Shown in pieces: positions 17,256 to 24,951 of a stretch of 64,000 bases of DNA (position 1 is the first letter of the stretch; each line of letters begins with the position of its first letter). A program made the position numbers and the translations under genes. The DNA is from Glycomyces amatae (GTDB taxonomy: Bacteria; Actinomycetota; Actinomycetes; Mycobacteriales; Micromonosporaceae). The stretch is from positions 1 through 64,000 of the forward strand of contig NZ_JAJLQZ010000011.1 of NCBI RefSeq assembly GCF_020991375.1, in the 5' to 3' direction. A model generated the notes under the pieces. The model ran no database searches. It had not been told where the DNA came from and worked only from the letters and a program-made list of their open reading frames with translations.

Positions 17256-18142
17256 GCGCTGTGAAACGCGCGGCGTGGGAGGAGCGGCCGACGGTCGCGG
17301 GGCGGGCGTCCAAGGGCGTCGCCGTCGTGGTGATCGCGCTGCTGGTCCTGTTCCCGCTCTATACGATCGCGCTGACGAGCCTGTCGAGTTCGGACACGGT
17401 GCACCGCGTGGGCGGCCTCGTGGTGTGGCCGGGCGACGGGATCACCTTCGACGCGTACGAGCAGATGTTCCGCAACCCGGTGGTGCTCAGGTCGCTGGCG
17501 GTGTCGCTGGGGATCACGGCGGTCGGCACGGCGGTCAGCGTGGTCGTGTCGGTCCTGGGGGCGTACTCGCTGTCGCGCCCGGGTTCGTTCGGGCACAGGA
17601 CGATCCTGTTCTCGGTCCTGCTGATGTTCGTGGTCTTCCCGGGGCTCATCCCGGTCTACCTGTGGGTGAGCGCGATCGGTTTGCGGGACAACTACCTGGC
17701 GATCATCCTGCCGATGGCCGTGTCGGCGTTCAACGTGGTGGTGCTGCGGGCGTTCTTCATGAGCATCCCGCAGGAGCTGTTCGACTCGGCCCGGATCGAC
17801 GGGGCCGGTGAGTTCCGCGTCCTGTGGCAGATCGTGGCGCCGCTGTCGAAGGCGGTGATCGCGGTGGTGACGCTGTTCTACGCGGTCGCGTACTGGAACA
17901 ACTGGTTCAACGCGTTCCTGTACCTCGACGACACCGGGAAGTGGCCGCTGGCGCTGGTGCTGCGGACGTACGTGGTGGAGTCGGCGCCGCTGCCGCAGGC
18001 GGCGGGGCTGAGCGAGGCGCCGCCGACGCTGGCGGTGAAGATGGCGATCGTGATGATCGCGATCGTGCCGGCGCTGATCATCTACCCCTTCGTGCAGAAG
18101 CACTTCAAGAAGGGCGTGATCATCGGCGCGGTGAAGGGCTGA
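17252..18142 (+). CDS. Sugar ABC transporter permease, YtcP-like
   Basis: This 296-residue permease is the second channel subunit. It has six predicted membrane segments and an EAA loop reading DSARIDGAGEFRVLWQIVAPLS. The hydrophobic start LVLFPLYTIALTSLSS and the phrase YWNNWFNAFLYL are characteristic of YtcP-type subunits. The ATG overlaps the stop of its partner. A hairpin at 18156 ends the operon. Confidence 0.92.
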   Translation: MSAVKRAAWEERPTVAGRASKGVAVVVIALLVLFPLYTIALTSLSSSDTVHRVGGLVVWPGDGITFDAYEQMFRNPVVLRSLAVSLGITAVGTAVSVVVSVLGAYSLSRPGSFGHRTILFSVLLMFVVFPGLIPVYLWVSAIGLRDNYLAIILPMAVSAFNVVVLRAFFMSIPQELFDSARIDGAGEFRVLWQIVAPLSKAVIAVVTLFYAVAYWNNWFNAFLYLDDTGKWPLALVLRTYVVESAPLPQAAGLSEAPPTLAVKMAIVMIAIVPALIIYPFVQKHFKKGVIIGAVKG

Positions 18143-18155
18143 CCTGCGGTGCGGG

Positions 18156-18189
18156 GTCCGGCCGGTCCTCTGAGGGGGCCCGGCCGGAC
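18156..18189 (+). terminator. Hairpin after the Lpl-type transporter
   Basis: GTCCGGCCGG and CCGGCCGGAC form a perfect ten-base-pair stem with a 14-base G-rich loop, 13 bases after the permease stop. Confidence 0.6.
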
Positions 18190-18201
18190 GCCGCAGAAGA
18201 A

Positions 18202-18219
18202 TGAGTGTACAGTCACTCA
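18202..18219. promoter_or_regulatory. TetR operator, copy 1 (autoregulation)
   Basis: TGAGTG-N6-CACTCA is a perfect inverted repeat ending one base before the TetR start codon. The same arms and spacer length recur at 18883. The spacer here holds TACAGT, a plausible -10 box seven bases before the ATG. There is no ribosome site, so a leaderless transcript is possible. The regulator would then block its own -10 box. Confidence 0.75.
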
Positions 18220-18220
18220 C

Positions 18221-18811
18221 ATGAAATCCGATCGCGTGCTCTCCACGGCCGAGGAACGCCGGGCGAAGGTGGTCGCCAGCGCGGTGGCCGCGTTCGCCCG
18301 CGGCGGCCTCCACGCCGTCACCGTCGCCGACGTGGCGAAGCACGCGGGCATCTCCCCCGCCTACGTGCTGAAGCTCTTCACCTCGAAGACGCAGCTGTTC
18401 GCCGCCGCGCTCGACGAGTGCTACCGGCGCATCGGGGAGGCGATGGAGCGGGGCGCGGCGCAGGCCGAGGAGGAGACGCCCGAGGCCCTGCTGCACACGA
18501 TGGGCGGGGCGTACGCCGAGCTCATCGGGGAGCGGGACCTCCTGATGCTCCAGGTGCACGCGCAGTCGGCGATGGCCGAGCCGCTCATCGCCGACGCGGT
18601 GCGCCGGGGCGCCGCGGGGATCACCGACTACGTCGCCGCGCGCTCGAAGGCCTCGGGCCGCCAGGTCCAGGAGTTCATGGCCTTCGGGCAGCTGTGCCAC
18701 CTGCTCACCACGATCGACGCCTTCGGCATCGACGAGCCCTGGGCGAAGCTCCTGACCGAGGGCTTCCGGCACTCGGACCCGATCGAGCCGCCGGGAGGCG
18801 CACCGGACTGA
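18221..18811 (+). CDS. TetR-family transcriptional regulator
   Basis: This 196-residue repressor has the usual N-terminal helix-turn-helix (VTVADVAKHAGISPAYVLKLFTSKTQLF) in residues of about 30-60, and a helical ligand domain. The start at 18221 was preferred to an upstream in-frame codon because the matched operator ends at 18219. It has no visible ribosome site. Identical operator arms lie before this gene and before the epimerase gene, so it probably controls itself and the epimerase. The inducer is unknown. Confidence 0.9.
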   Translation: MKSDRVLSTAEERRAKVVASAVAAFARGGLHAVTVADVAKHAGISPAYVLKLFTSKTQLFAAALDECYRRIGEAMERGAAQAEEETPEALLHTMGGAYAELIGERDLLMLQVHAQSAMAEPLIADAVRRGAAGITDYVAARSKASGRQVQEFMAFGQLCHLLTTIDAFGIDEPWAKLLTEGFRHSDPIEPPGGAPD

Positions 18812-18847
18812 CCAGCGCGTTCGCGCCGCGTTCGCGGCGAGAGGGCA

Positions 18848-18870
18848 CCCGCCTGAGGCGGGCGTTTTTT
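18848..18870 (+). terminator. Rho-independent terminator after the TetR gene
   Basis: CCCGCC-TGA-GGCGGG forms a compact stem followed by CG and six T bases. It is one of the few classical T-tract terminators in the window. Confidence 0.85.
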
Positions 18871-18882
18871 CGGCCGAATCAG

Positions 18883-18900
18883 TGAGTGATCAGCCACTCA
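18883..18900. promoter_or_regulatory. TetR operator, copy 2 (epimerase promoter)
   Basis: TGAGTG-N6-CACTCA repeats the arms and spacing of the site at 18202 exactly; only the six spacer bases differ. It lies 24 bases before the epimerase start codon and directly after the terminator of the regulator gene. This makes the epimerase gene the probable target. Confidence 0.8.
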
Positions 18901-18924
18901 TTCATCAGGAAGAGGAGTACCACC

Positions 18925-19878
18925 ATGAACGACCAGCGACTGCACGTCGTCCTCGGCGCCGGTCCCGCCGGGACCGCCACCGCCGCCGAGCTCGCCTCCC
19001 GGGGCGAGCGCGTCCGCCACGTCTCGCGCAGCACGATCCCGCACGTGGACGACCGGATCGAGCGGCGGCGGGCCGACGTCTCGACCGCCGAGGCCGCCGT
19101 CGCGGCCACCGAAGGCGCCGCGGTGATCTACCACGCCGTCAACGTCCCCTACCACCAGCAGGTCGCGGTCCTGCCGGGCGTCGCCGAGGCCGTCATCGCG
19201 GCCGCCGCACGCCACGACGCGAAGCTCGTCGTCCTCGACACGCTGTACCCCTACGGGACCGCGGACGGCGAGGCCATCACCGAGCAGACCCCGTGGGCCG
19301 CGACCAGCCGCAAGGGACGGATGCGGGCCGAACTCGACGAGCGCTACCTGGAGGCGCACCGCGGCGGCGAGGCCCGCACGGTCATGGGCCGCGCCGCCGA
19401 CTTCTTCGGCCCCGGCGTCCTCACCTCCACGCTCGCCGCGACCTTCTTCCCCGGCGCGCTCACCGGCGAACCCGTCCTCGGCATCGGCGACATCACCCTG
19501 CCGCACAGCTACACCTACATCAAGGACGTCGCCGCGGGCCTGGCGGTCCTCGGCGCCGACGACCGGGGCGACGGCCGCGTCTGGCACCTGCCCACGAACC
19601 CGGCCGTGTCGACCGCGGAGGTGCACCGGACGGTCGAGTCGATCACCGGGCGCCCGCTCACCGTCGAGCTCGTGACCGAGGCGGTCGCCTACGGGCCCTT
19701 CGACGAGCGGTTCATGGCCGAGTACGCCGAGATGTTCTACCAGAACCTGATCCCGCAGAACATGGTCTCCGCCGCGTTCGAGTCCGCGTTCGACGTGCGC
19801 CCGACCCCGATGCGCCGGGCCCTCGAGGAGACCCTCGCCTGGTACGCGGCCGCGTTCGCCGGCGACGAGACCCGGTAG
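18925..19878 (+). CDS. NAD-dependent epimerase/dehydratase-like protein (extended SDR)
   Basis: This 317-residue cytoplasmic protein has a Rossmann start (VVLGAGPAGTATAAELASRG) and a downstream layout of an extended short-chain dehydrogenase. The glycine motif GxGPxG is closer to atypical or NmrA-like members than to the GxxGxxG of classical sugar epimerases. YLEAHRGGEA lies where YxxxK would be expected, and a clear YxxxK was not found. It may be an oxidoreductase or a redox sensor rather than an epimerase. ATG 18925 was chosen over 18886 because of the AGGAAGAGGAG site. The TetR operator upstream shows it is inducible. A hairpin separates it from the multicopper oxidase. Confidence 0.8.
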   Translation: MNDQRLHVVLGAGPAGTATAAELASRGERVRHVSRSTIPHVDDRIERRRADVSTAEAAVAATEGAAVIYHAVNVPYHQQVAVLPGVAEAVIAAAARHDAKLVVLDTLYPYGTADGEAITEQTPWAATSRKGRMRAELDERYLEAHRGGEARTVMGRAADFFGPGVLTSTLAATFFPGALTGEPVLGIGDITLPHSYTYIKDVAAGLAVLGADDRGDGRVWHLPTNPAVSTAEVHRTVESITGRPLTVELVTEAVAYGPFDERFMAEYAEMFYQNLIPQNMVSAAFESAFDVRPTPMRRALEETLAWYAAAFAGDETR

Positions 19879-19883
19879 ACCCC

Positions 19884-19910
19884 GCGGCGCCCCCGCCGCG
19901 GGGGCGCCGC
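19884..19910 (+). terminator. Hairpin between epimerase and multicopper oxidase
   Basis: A 12-base-pair GC stem closes on a CCG loop, six bases after the epimerase stop. It may only weaken read-through, since the oxidase follows 40 bases later on the same strand. Confidence 0.6.
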
Positions 19911-19950
19911 CCCGTCCCCCCCGACGCGACCACCCTGAAGGACCACTGAC

Positions 19951-21447
19951 ATGCGACGTCGCAAAGCAATCGCGCTCACCCTCGGCATCGGCGGGGCGCT
20001 CGTCCTCGGCCCCGCCGGCTTCTACGGCTACCGGCTCGCCGCCGCGAAGCTCGACACCGTCGGCGAGGTCGCCTTCGACACCCCGCTCGCCGTCCCGCCG
20101 CTCGCCGAACCGACCCGGGACCCCTCGGGGGCGAAGGTGTTCGACCTCGAGCTCCGGTCCGGGCGGACGCAGTTCGCGGACGGGGCCGCCACCGCGACGT
20201 GGGGCGTCAACGGCGCCTTCCTCGGGCCGACCGTCCGGGCCCGGCGCGGCGAGGAGGTCGCGTTCACCGTCCGCAACGGACTGGACGAGGCGACCTCGAT
20301 CCACTGGCACGGGATGCGCCTGCCCGCCGTCATGGACGGCGGCCCCCACCAGGAGGTGGCCCCGGGCGAGACCTGGACGCCGCAGTGGACGGTGGACCAG
20401 CCCGCGGCCACCCTCTGGTACCACCCGCATCCGCACGGGAAGACCGCCGCGCACGTCTACCGCGGGCTGGCCGGGATGTTCATCGTGGACGACGACGCGG
20501 ACCTGAACCTGCCGCGGACCTACGGCGTGGACGACGTGCCGATGATCGTGCAGGACCGGAAGTTCGACGGCGACAACCAGTTCGACGACGGGGCGCCGCT
20601 GTTCGGCGCGCTCGGCGTGATCGGCGACCGCGTCATGGTCAACGGCACGCTCGGCCCCTACTTCGACGTCACGACCCGGCTGGTGCGCCTGCGGCTGCTC
20701 AACGGCTCGGGCGCCCGCACCTATCATTTCGGGTTCGGCGACGACCGGCCCTTCTCGCTCGTCGCCACCGATGGCGGCCTGCTGCCGGAGCCCTGGGAGA
20801 CCGACCGGATCAGGCTCACGCCGGGCGAGCGGGCCGAGATCGTCGTCGCCTTCGCCCCCGGCGAGACCGTGGACCTGCGCTCCTACCCCTCCGACATCGG
20901 GGGCCCGGCGGGGCGGCTCGACGGTTTCGCGGACCGGCTGGACGTCTGCCGGTTCCGGGCGGCCGAGCGGCTCGGCGAGGGCACCGAGGTGCCCGCGGCG
21001 ATGGGCGCCGCGCCCGCACTGGACGCCGCAGAGGCCGCCGCGGAGCGGTCGTTCACGCTGGGCGGAGACAAGATCAACGGGGAGGCGATGGCCATGGAGC
21101 GCATCGACTTCGGCGTCCGGGTGGACACCACGGAGGTGTGGGAGGTGGTCAACGACAACGGGTTCCTGCACAACTTCCACGTCCACAATGTTCAGTTCCA
21201 GGTCCTCGACGTGGACGGCGCCGAGCCGCCGCCCGCCCTGCGCGGCTGGAAGGACACCGTGCCGCTGATGCCCGGCGAGCGCAACCGGCTGGCGCTGCGC
21301 TTCAGCGAGCACACCGACCCGAACGTGCCGTACATGTACCACTGCCACGTGCTCAAGCACGAGGACGAGGGGATGATGGGCCAGTTCGTGGTCCTCGGCG
21401 AGGGCGAGGAGGTCGGCGAGGTCCCCGGGGCGCACGCCCACGGGTGA
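19951..21447 (+). CDS. Multicopper oxidase (three-domain, CueO/CotA-like)
   Basis: This 498-residue protein couples oxidation of a substrate to reduction of oxygen to water. All four copper-ligand clusters are present: HWH at 118-120, HPHPH at 158-162, HNFHVH at 407-412 and HCHVLKHEDEGM at 464-475, with Met475 as axial ligand of the type 1 copper. The N-terminus is a basic stretch and one hydrophobic segment (ALTLGIGGALVLGPAGFYGY) without a clear cleavage site, so it is probably membrane-anchored facing outside. Substrates could be phenolics, copper(I), bilirubin-like pigments or manganese; the sequence does not decide. Lignin-derived phenolics would fit the plant-biomass setting but that is conjecture. 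Confidence 0.93.
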   Translation: MRRRKAIALTLGIGGALVLGPAGFYGYRLAAAKLDTVGEVAFDTPLAVPPLAEPTRDPSGAKVFDLELRSGRTQFADGAATATWGVNGAFLGPTVRARRGEEVAFTVRNGLDEATSIHWHGMRLPAVMDGGPHQEVAPGETWTPQWTVDQPAATLWYHPHPHGKTAAHVYRGLAGMFIVDDDADLNLPRTYGVDDVPMIVQDRKFDGDNQFDDGAPLFGALGVIGDRVMVNGTLGPYFDVTTRLVRLRLLNGSGARTYHFGFGDDRPFSLVATDGGLLPEPWETDRIRLTPGERAEIVVAFAPGETVDLRSYPSDIGGPAGRLDGFADRLDVCRFRAAERLGEGTEVPAAMGAAPALDAAEAAAERSFTLGGDKINGEAMAMERIDFGVRVDTTEVWEVVNDNGFLHNFHVHNVQFQVLDVDGAEPPPALRGWKDTVPLMPGERNRLALRFSEHTDPNVPYMYHCHVLKHEDEGMMGQFVVLGEGEEVGEVPGAHAHG

Positions 21448-21541
21448 GGAGCGAGGGGCGGACGGGCGCGGGCGGCATATGATCACTCGACCCGACCGCC
21501 CCCGTCGCCCCAGCCGCGGCCCGCTCAGGACAAGGACGCCG

Positions 21542-22453
21542 ATGCCCCGACCAGTGCCCGGACCGGGGGCGCTCGTTTCGTACATCCGGACCGGCGCCCG
21601 CGACGCCCGCATCGCCTACCGGGAGCTGCCCGACGGGGAGCGGCTGGCCTACCGCGAGACGGTGCGCCGCGTGTACGAGGCCGCGATCGACCGCCACTTC
21701 GGCGGGCGCCCCTCCGACGAGCAGGCGCACGACCTCGCGGAGGCGGTCGCCGCCCGGCATCCGCAGTACGGCGGCGGCGTCAGGCGGGTGCTGCGCTCGA
21801 GCGCGGAGGGGGTGCTGCGCAGCGGGATGAGCCCGCGCCAGCTCCTCACCGCGCAGCACCTCGTCGTCCGCGAGGTCGCCAAGCTGCACGCGGACTTCCG
21901 CGAGCGGGCCGAGCAGGTCGTCGAGGAGGCGTCGCGGACGCTGGTCTCGGCCGGGCTCCGGTCGGCCCTGGAGGACCGTGCGGCCGAACGGGGCGAGGAC
22001 TCGGGCGCCCCCTCCTCCGCATCGGGCGCGGGCCCCGTTTTCACGGGCACCGACGCGGACTCCCTGGTGTCGGTGACGATCGGGCTCGACGGCTCGCTGC
22101 GCGCGCTCGAACTGCGGCGCGGCGTGGAGCGCCTGGGCGGCAGGTCCCTCGGGTCGAGCGCCGTGCGCGCCTGGGTGGACGCCGAGAAGCAGCGGTGGCG
22201 CCGCGCGAAGGAGCTGGGCGTGCACGACGCGTTCCCCGAGATCGGCTCCGGCAGAGGCGGCGGGGACGCGTTCCGGGGCGAGGCCTACTGCGCCAGCGGA
22301 CTGTGCCGCGCGACCGTGGACCGGTACGGGCGGCTGCGCGACCTCACCTTCATGCGCACCGCGCTGTTCGGCGACGACGGCCGCCTGGGGCTGGCCGCCG
22401 AGATCCGCGAGGCGATCACCGGAGCGCAGCGGCGCCTGGCCGACTCGTGGTGA
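21542..22453 (+). CDS. Protein with a C-terminal YbaB/EbfC-like domain
   Basis: The function of this 303-residue protein is not known. The first ~150 residues are helical and charged, without a family I can name. The C-terminal part (about from VFTGTDADSLVSVTIGLDGSLRALEL) resembles the YbaB/EbfC nucleoid-binding fold as seen in many actinobacterial proteins. A motif AYCASGLCRATVDRYGRLRDL near the end contains two Cys residues. No signal peptide or membrane segment is present. The start at 21542 follows AAGGAC; an in-frame ATG at 21479 has no ribosome site. It stands between the oxidase and the mannanase with no obvious link to either. Confidence 0.65.
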   Translation: MPRPVPGPGALVSYIRTGARDARIAYRELPDGERLAYRETVRRVYEAAIDRHFGGRPSDEQAHDLAEAVAARHPQYGGGVRRVLRSSAEGVLRSGMSPRQLLTAQHLVVREVAKLHADFRERAEQVVEEASRTLVSAGLRSALEDRAAERGEDSGAPSSASGAGPVFTGTDADSLVSVTIGLDGSLRALELRRGVERLGGRSLGSSAVRAWVDAEKQRWRRAKELGVHDAFPEIGSGRGGGDAFRGEAYCASGLCRATVDRYGRLRDLTFMRTALFGDDGRLGLAAEIREAITGAQRRLADSW

Positions 22454-22904
22454 GCCGGGCGCCCGGCGTCTGCGGCCTTTGAGGACCGCGCTCCTCGGTG
22501 CGGGGCCGGCCGGGCGTGCCGTCGACCGGTGCAGGCGCCGGCGCGTGCCGCCGGGCACCCGCCTCGGGACGGGAGCAGGGCGCCGGTCCCGCCGCGGCGG
22601 CGCCCCGGACGCCGCCGGTCCGGGCGGCGCGACGGTAGCGCTTCCATCGGCATTGACATAGAGAGATTCCTATGTCTATCATGAATGTCACTTAACCGCT
22701 TCAGTCACTGTTTTCCCAGTTCGATCCCCTCACGGGGCCGGCCGAGTCCCCAGCTACCCCAGGGACATCGCGCCACGCGGACGCACGAGCCGCGGCCGGG
22801 ACCCCGGCCGCTCGCGGCGGTGCCCCCGTGCCGTCCGCGGCCCCGCTCGTACGACAGCAACGGACCCCGCTCGCACAAGGGTTCACCGTGCAAAGGAGAC
22901 GCAA
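22454..22904 (+). other. Intergenic region and structured leader of the mannanase gene
   Basis: The first ~180 bases contain only GC-rich sequence with small hairpins. The mannanase promoter lies at about 22634-22682. After it comes a leader of roughly 215 bases. The leader contains a nine-base-pair hairpin at 22792-22811 (GCGGCCGGG/CCCGGCCGC). No convincing small gene was found. Confidence 0.6.
22634..22682 (+). promoter_or_regulatory. Mannanase promoter with internal inverted repeat and CelR/CebR-like box
   Basis: TTGACA (22653-22658) and TATCAT (22677-22682) are 18 bases apart. The spacer and -35 end hold the inverted repeat GACATAG-N8-CTATGTC (22655-22676), an obvious operator. Eight bases before the -35 box lies GGTAGCGCTTCC (22634-22645), which keeps the AGCGCT core of the CelR/CebR operator TGGGAGCGCTCCCA known from Thermobifida and Streptomyces. 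Two regulators may therefore act here. Confidence 0.75.
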
Positions 22905-24899
22905 GTGTCTTTCCCTTCCCTCCGCGCGCCGAGGCGCGCGGTCATCGTCATGGGCGCCGCCGCCGTCGCCGCCACCGGAGCCGCGCTCCCGGCCTCGGCG
23001 GCGGGACGGCCCGCGCCGGTCCGCCTCGCCGACGACAAGGCGACCCGCGAGACCCGCGCCCTCTTCCAGTACATGCGGGACCTGCGCGGCCGGGGCGTCA
23101 TGTTCGGCCACGAGCACACCCTCTCCGACGGGTTCACGTTCTCGGGGATGGACGGCGAGTCCTCCGACGTCGAGGCCGTCGTCGGCGACTACCCCGCCGT
23201 GTTCGGCTGGGACACCCTGATCCTCAACGGCTTCCAGAAGCCCGGCGTGTACGGCGGGACCGTCGAGGAGAACATCGAGGCCCTCAGCTGGGCCCTGGAG
23301 CAGTCGGACGCGCGCGGCGGGATCAACATCCTGAGCGCCCACCTCTACAACTTCGTCACCGGCGGCGACTTCTGGGACACCACCGGCCGGGTCGTGGGCC
23401 AGATCCTCCCCGGCGGGGCCAAGCACGCGGACTTCAACGAGTTCCTCGACCGGATCGCCGCGGCCGTCAAGGGCGCGAAGCGCCCCGACGGAACCCGCAT
23501 CCCGGTGATCTTCCGGCCCTTCCACGAGAACAACGGCGGCTGGTTCTGGTGGGGCGCCGGGCACTGCACCTCGGCGGAGTTCATCGAGATCTTCCGCTAC
23601 ACCGTCGAGTACCTGCGGGACGTGAAGAAGGTCCGCAACCTCCTCTACGCCTACTCCCCCAACTCGAGCTTCGGCGGGGACCCGGCCGGCTACCTCAAGA
23701 CCTACCCGGGCGACGAGTTCGTGGACGTCCTCGGCTACGACGCCTACGACAACTCCGCGGGCTCGCCCGAGTGGCTCGCCGCCACCGTGACGGACCTCGG
23801 GATGGTCGTGGACCTCGCCGCCGAGCGCGGCAAGGTGCCCGCCTTCACCGAGTTCGGCGAGTCCGGCGAGGAGGGCCGGAACCTGACGTGGTTCACCGAC
23901 CTGCTCGGGGCGATCGAGGCCGACCCGGGCGCGAGGCAGGTGACCCACATGCTCACGTGGGCGAACTTCGGCGGGGACAACCGCGCGTACGTGCCCTTCC
24001 CCGGGCACGCGCTGGAGCCGGACTTCGCCGCCTTCCACGAGGACCCGTACTCGCTGTTCACCTCCGACCTGGAGGGCGTGTACGACGCGAAGACCTGCGC
24101 GGTCCCCAACGCGCCGTTCCTGCACCTGGCGACCCCCACCGACCGCCAGCGGATCGCGGCCGACGCGACCGTGGTCCGGGTGCGCCTCAACAACGCGCAC
24201 GCCTCGAAGGTCACCTGCTCGATCGGCGGGGCCGAGCCGATGCGGCTGCGCCGCGACGAGGCCGGCTTCTACTCCGGGGAGTGGGCGATCGACCCGTCCT
24301 GGCTGGACAACCGCTCGGTCGAGGTCGCGGTGAGCGCCAAGGTCGGCCGCCGGACGCTCACCGACTCGGCGCTGGTGCTCCTGGGCGAGGTCGAGCCGCT
24401 CCCGGCGGGGTGGATCGACGACTTCGAGGGCTACGCGGGCGACGACCTGACGCTGAGCGAGGCGTACAGCCACGTCAACGCCAACACCACGGCCCTGTCG
24501 ACCGAGCACAAGGCCTCGGGCTCCTACGGCCTGGCGTACTCGTACGACTTCTCGAGCGCCGGGTACACCGGCATCGGCAAGTCGGTGGACGCGGACTGGA
24601 CGGCCTTCTCGGCGCTGAAGCTGTGGATGCGGGGTGACGGGTCGACGAACGGCGCGACGTTCCAGATCGTCGCCAAGGGCGCGTACTTCGAGTACAACAC
24701 GGGCCTGGGCGACACGGCCGGGCAGGACGTGAACGCGCCGTTCGCGGACTTCCGGCCCGCGCCGTGGGACACCGCGCACGCGGACGAGCTGCTCGACGCC
24801 GAGCACCTCGCCGACGTGACGGCGTTCAACCTCTACCTGGGCTACGGCGGCGCGAACGCCACCGGCACCGTCCACTTCGACGACATCCGGGCGGAGTAG
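22905..24899 (+). CDS. Secreted beta-mannanase, glycoside hydrolase family 26, with C-terminal binding module
   Basis: This 664-residue secreted enzyme should cut beta-1,4-mannan chains internally. The signal peptide runs to about ALPASAAG. The GH26 barrel spans about residues 40-390. The acid/base Glu208 lies in FRPFHENNGGWFWW and the nucleophile Glu316 in AFTEFGESG. A beta-sandwich linker-like segment follows, then a C-terminal module from about residue 505 (WIDDFEGYAGDDLTLSEAYS onward) that resembles CBM11/CBM23-type folds; the exact family is uncertain. The GTG start has an AAAGGAG site. Products would feed the peptide-family transporter, beta-mannosidase and alpha-galactosidase at 88-11966. 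Confidence 0.95.
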   Translation: MSFPSLRAPRRAVIVMGAAAVAATGAALPASAAGRPAPVRLADDKATRETRALFQYMRDLRGRGVMFGHEHTLSDGFTFSGMDGESSDVEAVVGDYPAVFGWDTLILNGFQKPGVYGGTVEENIEALSWALEQSDARGGINILSAHLYNFVTGGDFWDTTGRVVGQILPGGAKHADFNEFLDRIAAAVKGAKRPDGTRIPVIFRPFHENNGGWFWWGAGHCTSAEFIEIFRYTVEYLRDVKKVRNLLYAYSPNSSFGGDPAGYLKTYPGDEFVDVLGYDAYDNSAGSPEWLAATVTDLGMVVDLAAERGKVPAFTEFGESGEEGRNLTWFTDLLGAIEADPGARQVTHMLTWANFGGDNRAYVPFPGHALEPDFAAFHEDPYSLFTSDLEGVYDAKTCAVPNAPFLHLATPTDRQRIAADATVVRVRLNNAHASKVTCSIGGAEPMRLRRDEAGFYSGEWAIDPSWLDNRSVEVAVSAKVGRRTLTDSALVLLGEVEPLPAGWIDDFEGYAGDDLTLSEAYSHVNANTTALSTEHKASGSYGLAYSYDFSSAGYTGIGKSVDADWTAFSALKLWMRGDGSTNGATFQIVAKGAYFEYNTGLGDTAGQDVNAPFADFRPAPWDTAHADELLDAEHLADVTAFNLYLGYGGANATGTVHFDDIRAE

Positions 24900-24909
24900 G
24901 GCGCGGCTC

Positions 24910-24944
24910 GGGCGCCCCGCGGACGCTGGTCCCGCGGGGCGCCC
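24910..24944. terminator. Bidirectional hairpin between mannanase and SDR genes
   Basis: A perfect 13-base-pair GC stem with a nine-base loop lies between two convergent genes, 11 bases after the mannanase stop and eight before the end of the SDR gene. Confidence 0.75.
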
Positions 24945-24951
24945 GCGCCGT

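Noticed and set aside
22479-22661. 60-codon frame before the mannanase promoter
   Set aside because: It has no ribosome site and an Arg/Gly-rich product typical of shadow frames.
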